Part shown: positions 1-7,109 of the stretch, piece after piece
Position numbering within the stretch: the first letter of the stretch is position 1
How the letters are laid out: each line of letters begins with the position of its first letter
Origin: an uncultured Candidatus Melainabacteria bacterium
Lineage (GTDB): Bacteria > Cyanobacteriota > Vampirovibrionia > Gastranaerophilales > Gastranaerophilaceae
NCBI GenBank assembly: GCA_934747325.1
Contig: CAKVGW010000035.1
Coordinates: 1 to 19,656, forward strand
Direction of reading: 5' to 3'
Length of the DNA stretch: 19,656 bases
Position numbers and translations under genes: made by a program
Notes under the pieces: model-generated
The model's database searches: none
Told to the model about the DNA's origin: nothing
What the model saw: the letters and a program-made list of their open reading frames with translations, nothing else

Positions 1-7
1 TAGAGCT

Positions 8-814
8 ATGAAATCAGTAAAAGAAATATCAGTAGAATCTAAGATTCTTAAAAGACTACAAAGTCACCCTCTATGTTTGGAACTTGCGCAATACCTGTTT
101 GAAGACGGAGAACTTCAAGAAATGCAGGACTATGCTAACAATGTTTCAATCAAACGATTGGGCTACAATGACCACGGGCCTGTTCACATGCGACAGGTTG
201 CAGCTAACTCTATCAAAATGCTAAATATTCTTCACGAATGCGGAATTAAAACTTCGCTTGAAAAAGAAGAAATCGGAACTTTTGAAGATAGTATGTGCGC
301 GGTAATTTTAGCAGGTTTAATGCACGATTTGGGCATGATGATAGGACGTCAAGGTCACGAGGAAATGTCTGTTATATTAGCGAAACCGCTTGTTGAAAGA
401 GCTTTGATGCACATTTTGCCAAACGATTTACACAAACGCGTTGTTATTCGCTCACTTGTAATTGAGGCGATTATCGGTCACATGGCATCTCGAAAAATCC
501 ACTCAACAGAAGCGGGAATTATTCTTATTGCAGACGGATGTGACATGACGAAAGGTCGTGCAAGAATACCTCTTGCAATGAATACGACACCAAAAGTTGG
601 TGACATTCATAAATATTCTGCAAATGCCATTGATAGAATAAGAATTCAACACGGAGAAAAGAAACCTATCAAAATTACTGTTGAAATGACAGGTGATGTA
701 GGATTTTTCCAAATTGAAGAAGTTTTGTTTACAAAAATTGACTCAAGTCCTGCAAAACAATATGTTGAACTTTATGCAGGTGTTATCGGTCAAGAATCAA
801 AGTGTTATTTGTAA
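8..814 (+). CDS. HD-domain metal-dependent phosphohydrolase (268 aa, start uncertain)
   Basis: The HD metal-binding signature is present: H56 and H60 in NDHGPVHM, H106-D107 in LMHDLG, H117 in QGHEE, and D176/D179 in ADGCDMTKGRARIP. HD proteins hydrolyse phosphate esters of nucleotides or other phosphorylated metabolites. The trailing segment with GDVGFFQIEEVL matches, from memory, a family of stand-alone HD proteins in archaea and scattered bacteria whose substrate is unknown to me. The protein has no signal peptide or membrane segment, so it is probably cytoplasmic. Only seven bases precede the ATG; they contain no Shine-Dalgarno sequence and no in-frame stop, so the gene may start upstream of the window or may be leaderless. 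It ends 40 bp before mazG. The HD assignment is firm; the substrate is unknown. Confidence 0.85.
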   Translation: MKSVKEISVESKILKRLQSHPLCLELAQYLFEDGELQEMQDYANNVSIKRLGYNDHGPVHMRQVAANSIKMLNILHECGIKTSLEKEEIGTFEDSMCAVILAGLMHDLGMMIGRQGHEEMSVILAKPLVERALMHILPNDLHKRVVIRSLVIEAIIGHMASRKIHSTEAGIILIADGCDMTKGRARIPLAMNTTPKVGDIHKYSANAIDRIRIQHGEKKPIKITVEMTGDVGFFQIEEVLFTKIDSSPAKQYVELYAGVIGQESKCYL

Positions 815-819
815 TAAGT

Positions 820-848
820 TAAACAAACAATTTGTTTTATTGTATAAT
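820..848 (+). promoter_or_regulatory. Sigma-70 promoter of mazG, predicted leaderless
   Basis: A perfect -10 box TATAAT lies at 843-848. A 4/6 -35 match, TAAACA, lies at 820-825 with 17 bp spacing. Transcription would begin about seven bases after the -10 box, at base 855, which is the A of the mazG ATG. No Shine-Dalgarno sequence lies between the -10 box and the ATG. Confidence 0.65.
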
Positions 849-854
849 TAACTT

Positions 855-1625
855 ATGAAATATCCGAATTTAGAAAAACTGGTAGACATAATTGCCGTAT
901 TAAGAAGTGAAAACGGGTGCGAGTGGGATAGAGAACAAACCCATAAATCTTTGCGCCCAAACATGCTAGAAGAAGCTTATGAAGCCGTTGATGCAATTGA
1001 TGACGGAGATATCCCAAATTTACGTGAAGAACTCGGAGATGTTCTTTTGCAGGTTGTTTTGCATGCTCAAATTGCAAAAGATAACAACGAATTTGATATC
1101 GAAGATGTTGCTAAAGAATTGAGCGAAAAACTTATACATCGTCATCCACACGTTTTTGGAAATCAAAAAGTCGAATCTACTCAAGATATTATAGACAATT
1201 GGGATAAATTAAAAAAAGAAGAAAAAACTTATCGCAAGTCAGTTTTGGATGGTATTTCTAAATCTCAATCCGCATTAATGTCTGCACAAAAAATCAGCAA
1301 AAAAGTTGTTAAAGTCGGCTTTGAATGGGATTCTGTAGATAGTTTGCAAGATTGCATAAAATCAGAATATAAAGAATTTGAAGAAGCTGTTAAGGCAGGA
1401 GATAAAGACCATATGGAAGATGAGATGGGCGATATATTTTTCGCAACAGTAAATCTTGCAAGGTGGTATAAAATTGATGCGGAACAAGCACTTTTGAGAG
1501 CAAACAAAAAATTCATGAAACGTTTTCAAAAAATGGAAGAAATTAAAACAAAACCTTTTGAAGATTATACATTTGATGAATTTAATGATTTGTGGAAAAA
1601 GGCTAAGATGGAGTTGGATGGATAA
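855..1625 (+). CDS. mazG: MazG nucleoside triphosphate pyrophosphohydrolase
   Basis: This is a full-length two-domain MazG of 256 aa that hydrolyses (d)NTPs to NMP and pyrophosphate, cleaning the nucleotide pool. The N-terminal domain has GCEWDREQTHKSLRP, the EExxE metal helix (EEAYE, residues 39-43) and ELGD (59-62), followed by the typical HRHPHVFG at about 95-102. The C-terminal domain repeats the fold with EYKEFEEA (171-178) and EDEMGD (188-193), so both sets of acidic Mg ligands are retained. No membrane segment is visible. It lies 40 bp after the HD phosphohydrolase gene and has its own promoter with no leader. Identification by motif is strong. Confidence 0.95.
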   Translation: MKYPNLEKLVDIIAVLRSENGCEWDREQTHKSLRPNMLEEAYEAVDAIDDGDIPNLREELGDVLLQVVLHAQIAKDNNEFDIEDVAKELSEKLIHRHPHVFGNQKVESTQDIIDNWDKLKKEEKTYRKSVLDGISKSQSALMSAQKISKKVVKVGFEWDSVDSLQDCIKSEYKEFEEAVKAGDKDHMEDEMGDIFFATVNLARWYKIDAEQALLRANKKFMKRFQKMEEIKTKPFEDYTFDEFNDLWKKAKMELDG

Positions 1626-1663
1626 AAATTTGTATCATCTTTTTGTGATGTGTTTTTGATAAC

Positions 1664-1703
1664 ACCTCACCCTAACCCTCTCCTGTAAGGAGAGGGAGCG
1701 ACC
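1664..1703. repeat. Intergenic palindromic repeat, short version
   Basis: The segment has a perfect 9-bp stem, CCCTCTCCT (1676-1684) and AGGAGAGGG (1688-1696), with loop GTA. It is preceded by CCTCACCCTAA and followed by AGCGACC. It is far richer in GC than the flanks and has no T-run after the stem, so it is not a classical terminator. The string GGGAGCGACC (1694-1703) recurs at 8834-8843 inside the large palindromic element, and the left arms are alike (CCTCACCC against CCTCGCCC), so the two probably belong to one dispersed repeat family. Confidence 0.65.
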
Positions 1704-1727
1704 TAAATTATAAACGAGAGGATTAAA

Positions 1728-2075
1728 ATGAAAAAAATATTATCTGTATTATTTTTACTAATGCTAACTTGTTCAATAGCTTCAGCAAAAGAAGAATTCA
1801 GCACTGTTTGTGCAAATCATATTCTCGTTCCAAATGAAATGGATGCGATAAAATTAAAAAGCCAAATTAAAAATTTTAGCGACTTTCAATATTATGCAAG
1901 AATATATTCAACTTGCCCTTCCGGAAGAAATGGCGGTGATTTAGGCTGTTTTGGAAGAGGACAAATGGTAAAACCTTTTGAAAATGCAGCTTTTAATGGT
2001 AATATTGGAGAAATTTCAGACCCTGTAAAAACACAATTCGGTTACCACTTATTATGGGTTACTAAAAAATATTAA
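1728..2075 (+). CDS. Exported parvulin-type peptidyl-prolyl isomerase (PpiC-like)
   Basis: This 115-aa protein has an N-terminal signal peptide (MKK, hydrophobic 4-15, likely cleavage after ASA at residue 20) and then a single rotamase domain. Parvulin landmarks are ANHILV (His31), STCPSGRNGGDLGCFGRGQM (61-80, with Cys63 and Met80) and FGYHLL (His107). The block around residue 61 is strikingly like E. coli PpiC. The mature protein (about 95 aa) is little more than the catalytic core, without the chaperone arms of SurA or PrsA. It should catalyse prolyl isomerisation in the periplasm. The residue -3 to -1 pattern before Cys15 does not make a good lipobox. The start is supported by a GAGAGGA ribosome site 5-6 bases upstream. 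Confidence 0.9.
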   Translation: MKKILSVLFLLMLTCSIASAKEEFSTVCANHILVPNEMDAIKLKSQIKNFSDFQYYARIYSTCPSGRNGGDLGCFGRGQMVKPFENAAFNGNIGEISDPVKTQFGYHLLWVTKKY

Positions 2076-2189
2076 GCAAAAACCTCCATTGATAGGGTGG
2101 TCACAGCTGTTGGCGAAACTTTGCAGAGCCTTACAGATGTGGATTTTATCAATGGAAAATGGAAAGTTGAAAATGGAAAATTAATTTAA
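2076..2189 (+). other. Open stretch in frame after the parvulin stop; possible gene remnant
   Basis: After the parvulin TAA (2073-2075), 37 sense codons continue in the same frame up to TAA at 2187-2189, ending in FINGKWKVENGKLI. There is no ATG; the only plausible internal start is GTG at 2097, without a good ribosome site. The stretch also holds a 10-bp inverted repeat, TCCATTGATA (2085-2094) and TATCAATGGA (2147-2156), and a tandem pair of GAAAATGGAAA. It may be the tail of a decayed gene, an inserted short element, or chance. I do not recognise the peptide. Confidence 0.35.
2085..2156. repeat. 72-bp segment bounded by a perfect 10-bp inverted repeat
   Basis: TCCATTGATA at 2085-2094 is the exact reverse complement of TATCAATGGA at 2147-2156, with 52 bp between them. 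The interior is somewhat richer in GC than the surrounding DNA. It could fold as a long hairpin in the mRNA or be a small non-autonomous element; no target-site duplication is evident. Confidence 0.45.
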
Positions 2190-2224
2190 GATATATGGTT
2201 TATTAAAAAGGAAAAGAGGTAGAT

Positions 2225-2509
2225 ATGAAAAAGATTTTAACATTTTTAATGCTAAGTGCGTTTCTGGCAGGACCTGTATTTGCAGCAGCTCCTACCGAAG
2301 GACGTCCGGGAAAAGTTTCAGGTCGTTCAGTTGGTGCAGCAGCAGTTTCATTAATTCTTTGGCCAGGATTGGGACAGTTAATGAATGATCAACCGCTTGA
2401 AAAGAATGTTACTCACGCGGTTTTAGGCTTGACAGGTATTTTCAGATTTTGGTCTTGCTATGATGCCTTTGTTGACAGACAGGGCGGAGTTTGGCATAAC
2501 AGAATTTAG
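2225..2509 (+). CDS. Small exported or inner-membrane protein of unknown function
   Basis: I do not recognise this 94-aa protein. It begins with a good signal sequence (MKKILTFLML..., probable cleavage after VFA at 20). Two hydrophobic stretches follow, about 36-52 (VGAAAVSLILWPGLGQL) and 63-74. The motif WPGLGQLMN resembles the PGxGQ turn of TM2-type small membrane proteins, but that likeness is weak. The C-terminus is rich in aromatic residues (FRFWSCYDAF, GGVWHNRI). The start is supported by AAGAGG at 2214-2219, five bases before ATG. It follows the parvulin gene in the same direction and is closed by the terminator at 2531-2553, so the two may be co-transcribed. Confidence 0.7.
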   Translation: MKKILTFLMLSAFLAGPVFAAAPTEGRPGKVSGRSVGAAAVSLILWPGLGQLMNDQPLEKNVTHAVLGLTGIFRFWSCYDAFVDRQGGVWHNRI

Positions 2510-2530
2510 TTGATTTTTTACAAACACGAA

Positions 2531-2564
2531 GGCGGCTGCAGAATGCAGCCGCCACTTTTATATT
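2531..2564 (+). terminator. Rho-independent terminator after the small membrane protein
   Basis: A perfect 10-bp GC-rich stem, GGCGGCTGCA (2531-2540) and TGCAGCCGCC (2544-2553), has a GAA loop. It is followed by ACTTTTATATT, a short, interrupted T-run. It lies 21 bp after the stop codon of the preceding gene. Confidence 0.85.
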
Positions 2565-2641
2565 AAACTTATATTTTAGATAATAGCGCAAAATTGCACC
2601 ACTAACTTCATAATCTATAATTTTTAAAACAAGAAATAAAG

Positions 2642-2670
2642 TTGCACTTTGCCACAAAATCCTCTATCAT
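2642..2670 (+). promoter_or_regulatory. Promoter of the adenylate cyclase gene, predicted leaderless
   Basis: TTGCAC at 2642-2647 and TATCAT at 2665-2670 are separated by exactly 17 bp. The predicted transcription start, seven bases after the -10 box, is base 2677, the A of the cyclase ATG. There is no ribosome site in the six bases between the -10 box and the ATG. Confidence 0.6.
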
Positions 2671-2676
2671 TAGATT

Positions 2677-4662
2677 ATGAATAAGATTAAATTTGCATTT
2701 TTAAGTATTATTGTTTTACTTTTTTTGAATTTTGTATATTTTATAACATATACATTTGTAGAGCCAAAAGCCTATGATTTCATGACAAAGCACGTTTTAA
2801 CCGAACGTTTGCCTTTTGATACCCATAAACAAACCTATGGTAGTGATGATGTTGTAGTTGTTGTTATTGATACAAAGAGCTCCGAACGTTACAGATGGCC
2901 GTGGAAACGAGAGTTGTTGTGCAAAATTTTCAATTATTTTAACGACTATACGGAAGCAAAATCTATCATATACGATGCAAATATTTCAAGCCTTGACAAG
3001 GACAACCCTGAGTCTGATAAGAAATTTTTTAACAATATAAATAAAATAGATAAATTCGTTTTAGGATTTATTCCTCAAGCAATGCCTTGGGAAAATCAAG
3101 AGCAAGGTGCGATTTATGACAAGGCTTTTGAAAAAAAATTTGCCTTAAATGCTGTAAATAACAAAAAATTACATCAAAATTTGTATCAAAGCATTCTACC
3201 TTATCCGACTCCTTGTTTTAATGTGATAAAAAACGCAGGTTCGGTGACAGCATTCCCCGGGTTTATAAACGGGCTTTCAAACTGGAATATTTTTGCAATG
3301 GATGAAGTTTTCAGAACTTACGAATATGTATTTGAATATAAAGGCCAATTATATCCGTCACTAGCATTGAAAACATTTTTGATGGCGTATGATAATCCTC
3401 AAATAGTTGTTGATGATAAAACGCTAACGTTTCCCGGTTTAGATTACAAAATAAAACTAAAAACTACTCCTTATCAATCAATTGTACCGATTAAATATTA
3501 TAAATTATTTAATGGGTATTCACATCAAAAATTTTCGGCAATTGATATAATGGATTCTTACGATAATATTAAGGATGGCAAAAAAGCAATTATTAATCCG
3601 CAAATTTTCAAAGATAAGATTGTTGTAATTGGTGCAAATGTAACAGCCGGTGCTGGTTTAAATGATAATAAAAATACACCGATGGTTGTAGCACATCCGG
3701 GAGTTGATATTCAAGCAAGCGCAATTGATAATATTCTACACAATGATTTTCTGAAAGTAACGCCGCATTTTGTAAATTTATTTATTGTAATTCTTGGAAT
3801 GCTTATGGTTTATGGAATTATTAGAGTTTATGATTTATTTAAATCAATTTCTCTAACTTTTACTTTACTTATTGGTTATTTGGCATTTAGCGCGATTTGT
3901 TTCTATTTCGGCGTTGTGATTAACGTAATTACACCGGTTGTAATGTTTGTTGTTATGATGATTATTGCTTATATTCACAAATTTATTATTGAAAACCAGA
4001 GCAAAGAAAAAGTAAAATCTGCAATGGGCAAATACATGTCACAAGACGTTATGAAACGAATTGTGATGAACATTGATAATTTGGGCTTGGGCGGAAAGAA
4101 GGCAACTGTAACTGTTCTATTTTCTGATATAAGAGGGTTTACATCTTTATCTGAAACAATGTCCGCTGAGCAGGTTTCCGAAATATTAAATGAATATTTT
4201 ACTGAAATGGAACCGATAGTTGCTAAACATAACGGAATTATTAATAAATTTATTGGCGATGCAGTTATGGCAATTTTTGGCGAACCTATTCAAGACAAAA
4301 ATCACGCTTTGAACGCCGTAAGATGCGGATATGAAATGTTGGTAAAGGTTAAAGAGCTTCAACGAAAGTGGGCATCAGAAGGTAAACCAAAGATTGATAT
4401 TGGTGTTGGGATTAATACTGGTGAAGTTTTTGTAGGAAATATCGGCTCGATAAATCGTATGGAATACACTGTTATTGGTGATACAGTAAACCTTGCAAGT
4501 CGTTTGGAAAGTTATAATAAAATTTATAAAACAAGCATGCTTATCGGTTCAACCACCTATGAGGCTACAAAAAATTATATTGAAGTAATTAAAATTTCGG
4601 ATGTAGAAATTCGAGGCAAAGCTCATAAAATGGATATTTATGAAGTCTTGAAAGTCGATTAA
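2677..4662 (+). CDS. CHASE2-domain class III adenylate cyclase
   Basis: This 661-aa membrane enzyme is predicted to make cAMP from ATP in response to an extracytoplasmic signal. It has one N-terminal membrane segment (about 5-28), then a large extracytoplasmic CHASE2 domain (about 35-355; VVVVVIDTKSSERYRWPW near the start, KIVVIGA and HPGVDIQASAIDNIL near the end). Three further membrane segments lie at about 365-440. The catalytic domain (about 475-658) has metal aspartates D484 (FSDIRGFTSL) and D528 (FIGDAVMAIFG), adenine-selecting K524 and D602 (GDTVNLASRLES), and transition-state N605 and R609. All key residues are present, so it should be active and ATP-specific. It stands alone between two terminators and is convergent with the pilus-like genes. 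Confidence 0.93.
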   Translation: MNKIKFAFLSIIVLLFLNFVYFITYTFVEPKAYDFMTKHVLTERLPFDTHKQTYGSDDVVVVVIDTKSSERYRWPWKRELLCKIFNYFNDYTEAKSIIYDANISSLDKDNPESDKKFFNNINKIDKFVLGFIPQAMPWENQEQGAIYDKAFEKKFALNAVNNKKLHQNLYQSILPYPTPCFNVIKNAGSVTAFPGFINGLSNWNIFAMDEVFRTYEYVFEYKGQLYPSLALKTFLMAYDNPQIVVDDKTLTFPGLDYKIKLKTTPYQSIVPIKYYKLFNGYSHQKFSAIDIMDSYDNIKDGKKAIINPQIFKDKIVVIGANVTAGAGLNDNKNTPMVVAHPGVDIQASAIDNILHNDFLKVTPHFVNLFIVILGMLMVYGIIRVYDLFKSISLTFTLLIGYLAFSAICFYFGVVINVITPVVMFVVMMIIAYIHKFIIENQSKEKVKSAMGKYMSQDVMKRIVMNIDNLGLGGKKATVTVLFSDIRGFTSLSETMSAEQVSEILNEYFTEMEPIVAKHNGIINKFIGDAVMAIFGEPIQDKNHALNAVRCGYEMLVKVKELQRKWASEGKPKIDIGVGINTGEVFVGNIGSINRMEYTVIGDTVNLASRLESYNKIYKTSMLIGSTTYEATKNYIEVIKISDVEIRGKAHKMDIYEVLKVD

Positions 4663-4715
4663 AATAATATATATTACGCAAAATACACGGTGTTTGGCTA
4701 TAAAAATGAGTGCAA

Positions 4716-4754
4716 TAAAAAATCAGGTTTTGTTTTTCAAAACCTGATTTTTTA
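4716..4754. terminator. Bidirectional terminator between convergent genes
   Basis: A perfect 17-bp inverted repeat has arms at 4716-4732 and 4738-4754 and a TTTTT loop. The core is ATCAGGTTTTG/CAAAACCTGAT, flanked by A6 on the left and T6 on the right. It therefore has a U-tract in both directions and can serve both the cyclase gene and the pilO-like gene. Confidence 0.92.
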
Positions 4755-4774
4755 AGTCAATCTAATTTCATTCC

Positions 4775-5425
4775 TTATTGAGGTAATTGAGTGTTTGCAC
4801 CATTTAAAGGAAGAGCTGCTGCACCAGCATCAATATTTGTAGTATCATCAGGCTCAGTGTGAGCATACATTCTTAAACTCAAATTAGTTATCAAAATCTT
4901 TTTATCTTTTTGATAAGGTTTTACTTCAATTTCATTAATTTTAATGTAATAAGGATATTGATATAAATCTTGAATTAACTTTCCTAAATTAACGTAATTT
5001 GAAACCAATTCCATATTAACATCGCAAACAAAATAAATATCTTTTCCGAATTTTACAAAAGCATCTGTTTCTGGATTATAAGTATAGTCAATTGCTTTGA
5101 TTTTTACAGAATTTGAATGAATCATTTCAATGACATCATTATATAAGGTAAAGAACAACGTTTCATTACCCAAATCAGATTCAATTGGTGAATAAATTTT
5201 CTTTTGCGATGATATTATTGAATTTTTAATCTTTTTAATTTTTTGTTTAACAATGTTCAGCTTATTTTCTAATTCGCTTACTTGTCCTTGCTTTTGTTCT
5301 ATGCTGGCTTTTAAATCATTAAGCTCAGTAACTTTTGGAGAGATTAATTGCACAAAACCAAAAATTAGTAAAATGATTGCTACGCAAAAAACTATTACAC
5401 CATAATATCTTTTGTACTTATCCAT
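4775..5425 (-). CDS. pilO: PilO-like (GspM-like) type IV pilus/secretion assembly protein
   Basis: This 216-aa bitopic inner-membrane protein has one membrane helix at about 8-28, a lysine- and glutamine-rich coiled coil at about 32-75, then a small alpha/beta domain (about 88-190) consistent with the PilO/GspM ferredoxin-like fold, and a short flexible tail. In type IV pilus systems PilO pairs with PilN to form the periplasmic ring joining the inner-membrane platform to the secretin. The assignment rests on architecture and on position immediately downstream of a PilM-PilN fusion (14-bp gap, ribosome site AAAGGTAG), not on a sequence motif, because this family is very divergent. GspM of a type II secretion system is an equal structural alternative. 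Confidence 0.7.
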   Translation of the reverse strand: MDKYKRYYGVIVFCVAIILLIFGFVQLISPKVTELNDLKASIEQKQGQVSELENKLNIVKQKIKKIKNSIISSQKKIYSPIESDLGNETLFFTLYNDVIEMIHSNSVKIKAIDYTYNPETDAFVKFGKDIYFVCDVNMELVSNYVNLGKLIQDLYQYPYYIKINEIEVKPYQKDKKILITNLSLRMYAHTEPDDTTNIDAGAAALPLNGANTQLPQ

Positions 5426-5439
5426 ATATTTACTACCTT

Positions 5440-7089
5440 TTAATTATTTTCTTTTATTGTTTCTAAATCAGGCAATGCATTATCACTTGCATCCTTTTTC
5501 AAGTCTTCTTTTTTTACTTCGGGTTCATCTGAAATTCTAAATTCATAGAAATCAGCATTCATTGAAGTCAAAATTGAGTCAGTTTCAAAATCTTGACTTG
5601 AATCATCAAGTATCTGTGATTGAGAACTTGACGCTAATCCTAATTTTTGTAATTTAATTTCTGATTCAGGATTATAATCTTTTATACTTCTAAAGAATGC
5701 ATATACACTTTCCAAATTATCGGCTTGTCCTTCAATTGTCGTTTTATCTCCAAATTTAATGTGAGTTAACCACAATTTTTTAGGAATTTCTGTTCCAATA
5801 ATCGTATAATAAGAATAAATATTTTTGTTATGTTCCAAACCAACCCTAATTTCATCTCCTTCATCAAATAAATCAGAAGAAACGCTCTCATTGTCTTTTA
5901 AAAATTTGGTTATTTGTTGTATTTTGGCATCTAAGTCTGCTATAGTATCTTGTTCTGTTTTTATGTTCTTATTTAATATAAAGAATGCTATAAGTGCTGG
6001 TATTGCAATTAGAATTGCTAACACAATAAATATTTTAATTAGGTTTTCAATTGAAAGCACTATATGATGTCCGGCAATAGTAAATTCCGGAGGTTGTTCT
6101 TCAAGATAAATATCACCTAATGATTTGTTGAATAAATTGAAGTGTGCAGATGAATATGGCAAGAAATTTTGATATATTCCTGCACCTATAATATCCAAAG
6201 AAATAATAGGTGCCAACGACTCATCAACGTCAGGAGAAATGTCCATAAAAGCTTCATTAGAGAATGAGTTTGCTTCTTGGTGAATAATCGGAGCTGGATA
6301 GCTAAGTTTGCTTGCCAATATTTCAGCACTAATTATATTAGTCTTAGAAACCACACATAAATACTGTGACGGTAAATTCTTAAGTAGAGGAGATACCGCA
6401 GAAATAACAGTTGAATAATTTTCTGCATCACCCAAAACCTCACCAATACTAATTCTTTCTTCAAAAGCGTCTACATAATTTCTGCCATTCATAGGTATGA
6501 TACGACAGCAGTTATTTTCTACCAATAAAAGAACCCATGACACATCGCCTTCAATATTAACTCTTTCTTTTAACATTAAAGCGTTCAATGTTGAATTTAC
6601 TGATGTATCGATAGCAAGTGTTTTATACCCTAAATCTTTAATTGCCATTACAATTTCAACAATAGTTGCTCTTTGTGCAGCTGTATAAGCAACTTTATTG
6701 AACTGAATTGTGGAATTTGGCAAAACAGTTGCTGAAGAACAAGGGTCTGTGTTTTGAAAAAAAGGATGTTCACTTAATTCTTCTTCAATTGCATTACTAA
6801 CCTGTGCCTCATCTAGTGCAGCAGGATAGTCATTAACCTTGAAGACTACAGTAGGAAGATTTAATACAATAGAAGCCCCTTTTGGAATCTCAAGTTCATC
6901 CATAATATCTTTAAGAGTTTCTTTAAAAATATCTAAATCAGCAATATCCCTACGATTTATATCATATTCCAACGGTTTGTTTACATATTTGAGGACAGTT
7001 CTTGTCGCAAAATCTATTTGAGCTACTTCCAAACCAATTTCCGGAGTAACGGAAACACCAATTACAACACTCTTCTTAAATAATTCCAT
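5440..7089 (-). CDS. PilM-PilN fusion (GspL-like) assembly-platform protein
   Basis: In this 549-aa protein, residues 1-330 resemble the actin-like cytoplasmic domain of PilM/GspL, a membrane helix lies at about 350-373, a coiled coil at about 374-400, and residues about 415-520 form a PilN-like periplasmic domain with the characteristic PKKLWLTHIKF...TTIEGQADNLESVYAFFRSIK. A polar acidic tail (about 520-549) follows. PilM and PilN are usually separate and joined by the PilN N-terminal peptide; here one chain spans both, as GspL does in type II secretion. The usual phosphate-binding glycine loops of PilM (DIGxxxxK near the N-terminus and a second DIG) are not recognisable: the corresponding stretches read IGVSVTPEIGLEV and VLLLVENNCCRII. 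Nucleotide binding is therefore doubtful. It is the first gene of a two-gene operon with the PilO-like gene. Confidence 0.78.
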   Translation of the reverse strand: MELFKKSVVIGVSVTPEIGLEVAQIDFATRTVLKYVNKPLEYDINRRDIADLDIFKETLKDIMDELEIPKGASIVLNLPTVVFKVNDYPAALDEAQVSNAIEEELSEHPFFQNTDPCSSATVLPNSTIQFNKVAYTAAQRATIVEIVMAIKDLGYKTLAIDTSVNSTLNALMLKERVNIEGDVSWVLLLVENNCCRIIPMNGRNYVDAFEERISIGEVLGDAENYSTVISAVSPLLKNLPSQYLCVVSKTNIISAEILASKLSYPAPIIHQEANSFSNEAFMDISPDVDESLAPIISLDIIGAGIYQNFLPYSSAHFNLFNKSLGDIYLEEQPPEFTIAGHHIVLSIENLIKIFIVLAILIAIPALIAFFILNKNIKTEQDTIADLDAKIQQITKFLKDNESVSSDLFDEGDEIRVGLEHNKNIYSYYTIIGTEIPKKLWLTHIKFGDKTTIEGQADNLESVYAFFRSIKDYNPESEIKLQKLGLASSSQSQILDDSSQDFETDSILTSMNADFYEFRISDEPEVKKEDLKKDASDNALPDLETIKENN

Positions 7090-7109
7090 ACCTATTTCAT
7101 CCTATTTTT

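Noticed and set aside
5825..6067. Plus-strand frame with serine-rich hydrophobic sequence inside the PilMN gene
   Set aside because: It is antisense to the membrane helix and coiled coil of the PilMN fusion, which explains its hydrophobic look.
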